Assembly (NCBI RefSeq): GCF_003289945.1
Contig: NZ_QMBP01000002.1
Span: forward strand, 62,001-126,000
Direction: 5' to 3'
Source of the DNA: Mesorhizobium hawassense
GTDB taxonomy: Bacteria; Pseudomonadota; Alphaproteobacteria; Rhizobiales; Rhizobiaceae
Length of the DNA: 64,000 nt
In this document: positions 63,677 to 64,000 of the stretch, in pieces
How positions within the stretch are numbered: the first letter of the stretch is position 1
How the letters are laid out: each line of letters starts with the position of its first letter
Translations under genes and position numbers: made by a program
Notes under the pieces: generated by a model
What the model saw: only the letters and a program-made list of their open reading frames with translations
Told to the model about the DNA's origin: nothing
Database searches by the model: none

Positions 63677-64000
63677 ATGCCGGCCTACAGGAAGAATCCA
63701 GAAGCGGTCTCGAAGTTGACTCCCGAGCAGTACCGCGTCACGCAAACTGACGGAACCGAGCGCCCATTCGCCAATGAATACTGGGACAACAAGGAACCTG
63801 GGCTCTACGTCGACGTGGTTTCCGGCGAGCCGCTCTTCGCGTCGTTCGACAAGTTCGACAGCGGCACAGGCTGGCCAAGTTTCACGCGGCCCCTCGAGGC
63901 AGCGAATGTCGTCGAGAACGTGGACAGCTCGCACGGCATGACGCGGACCGAGGTCCGCTCCAAGCACGGCGACAGCCACTTGGGCCACCTTTTCCCCGAC
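63677..64000 (+). CDS. msrB: Peptide-methionine (R)-S-oxide reductase MsrB, 3' cut by window end
   Basis: 108 codons to the edge. [20 protein letters not shown], then [20 protein letters not shown] and T-G-W-P-S-F are the MsrB substrate site; [15 protein letters not shown] follows. The zinc-binding CxxC pair usually before PLF is replaced by VVSGEPLF, the zinc-free subclass. The catalytic Cys lies beyond the window. Reduces methionine-R-sulfoxide in proteins. Confidence 0.93.
   Translation, partial: MPAYRKNPEAVSKLTPEQYRVTQTDGTERPFANEYWDNKEPGLYVDVVSGEPLFASFDKFDSGTGWPSFTRPLEAANVVENVDSSHGMTRTEVRSKHGDSHLGHLFPD

Noticed and set aside
1..64000. CRISPR array, tRNA or rRNA genes
   Set aside because: No regularly spaced repeats and no cloverleaf-like segment or rRNA-like stretch was found on reading; sequences such as GGTTCGAATGTGAC near 45600 lack the rest of a tRNA.

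Overview
The window reads as an accessory region of an alphaproteobacterium of the order Hyphomicrobiales (Rhizobiales), most like Mesorhizobium or its relatives. This is an inference from a MucR relic, a DUF1127 protein, a cyclic beta-1,2-glucan synthase remnant, FixJ-type receivers, the style of LeuRS and IleRS, and roughly 60% GC. Genes are short transcription units on both strands. About twenty recognisable relics lie between intact genes (6PGDH, NhaA, MucR, LysR, AraC, resolvase, Lon, peroxiredoxin, GluQRS, UPF0173, DUF4336, host-attachment protein, IS110, IS481 and others). Together with several internal duplications, this makes the window look like a decaying gene-transfer island or plasmid segment, not a core chromosomal block.

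Layout. 1-2.7 kb: partial XRE regulator divergent from an FMN reductase, then SelO. 2.7-5.5 kb: dps flanked by a ~260 bp inverted repeat carrying the 5' end of a 6-phosphogluconate dehydrogenase gene, whose intact copy follows. 5.7-11.4 kb: full-length LeuRS and IleRS genes, tail to tail and without their usual chromosomal neighbours. 11.6-17.9 kb: NhaA relic, site-2 protease with CBS domains, thioredoxin-like protein, a GreA-like pair, DUF1127, HxlR regulator, lipoprotein. 18-24.4 kb: mucR pseudogene, EamA exporter, resolvase relic, nitroreductase plus AhpD-like pair, IS110 relic, DUF427, DUF3788, two more relics. 24.4-33.9 kb: histidine kinase plus DsbA-NhaA fusion, divergent from a 1974-residue kinase/ATPase/GAF/PAS/histidine-kinase sensor. 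34-45 kb: cupin, a GNAT-SelO chimera, WrbA, DUF1003, Moco oxidoreductase with its flavin reductase, ABM protein, OsmC, DUF983, glucoamylase. 45-52.4 kb: MASE4 histidine kinase bracketed by direct repeats, single-domain response regulator, YflT-like stress protein, DUF1993, cytochrome P460, GNAT, and a sigma-region-4-only protein. 52.4-64 kb: IorAB-like molybdenum hydroxylase, tandem duplicated quinone-reductase-like genes, Lon relic, FUSC/DUF1656/HlyD efflux operon, LysR regulator and a partial MsrB.

Theme. Most intact genes fit redox, envelope and salt/pH stress: Dps, SelO, WrbA, OsmC, AhpD-like, MsrB, nitroreductase, P460, NhaA, M50 protease and efflux pump, with several sensor kinases. The two aminoacyl-tRNA synthetases are the conspicuous outliers. 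Repeats tie distant loci together: a P460 leader in three copies, a 34 bp element in three copies, a duplicated histidine-kinase tail/response-regulator junction, three GNAT starts, and two frameshifted copies of an unidentified small gene near the two ends. No tRNA, rRNA or CRISPR array was seen.
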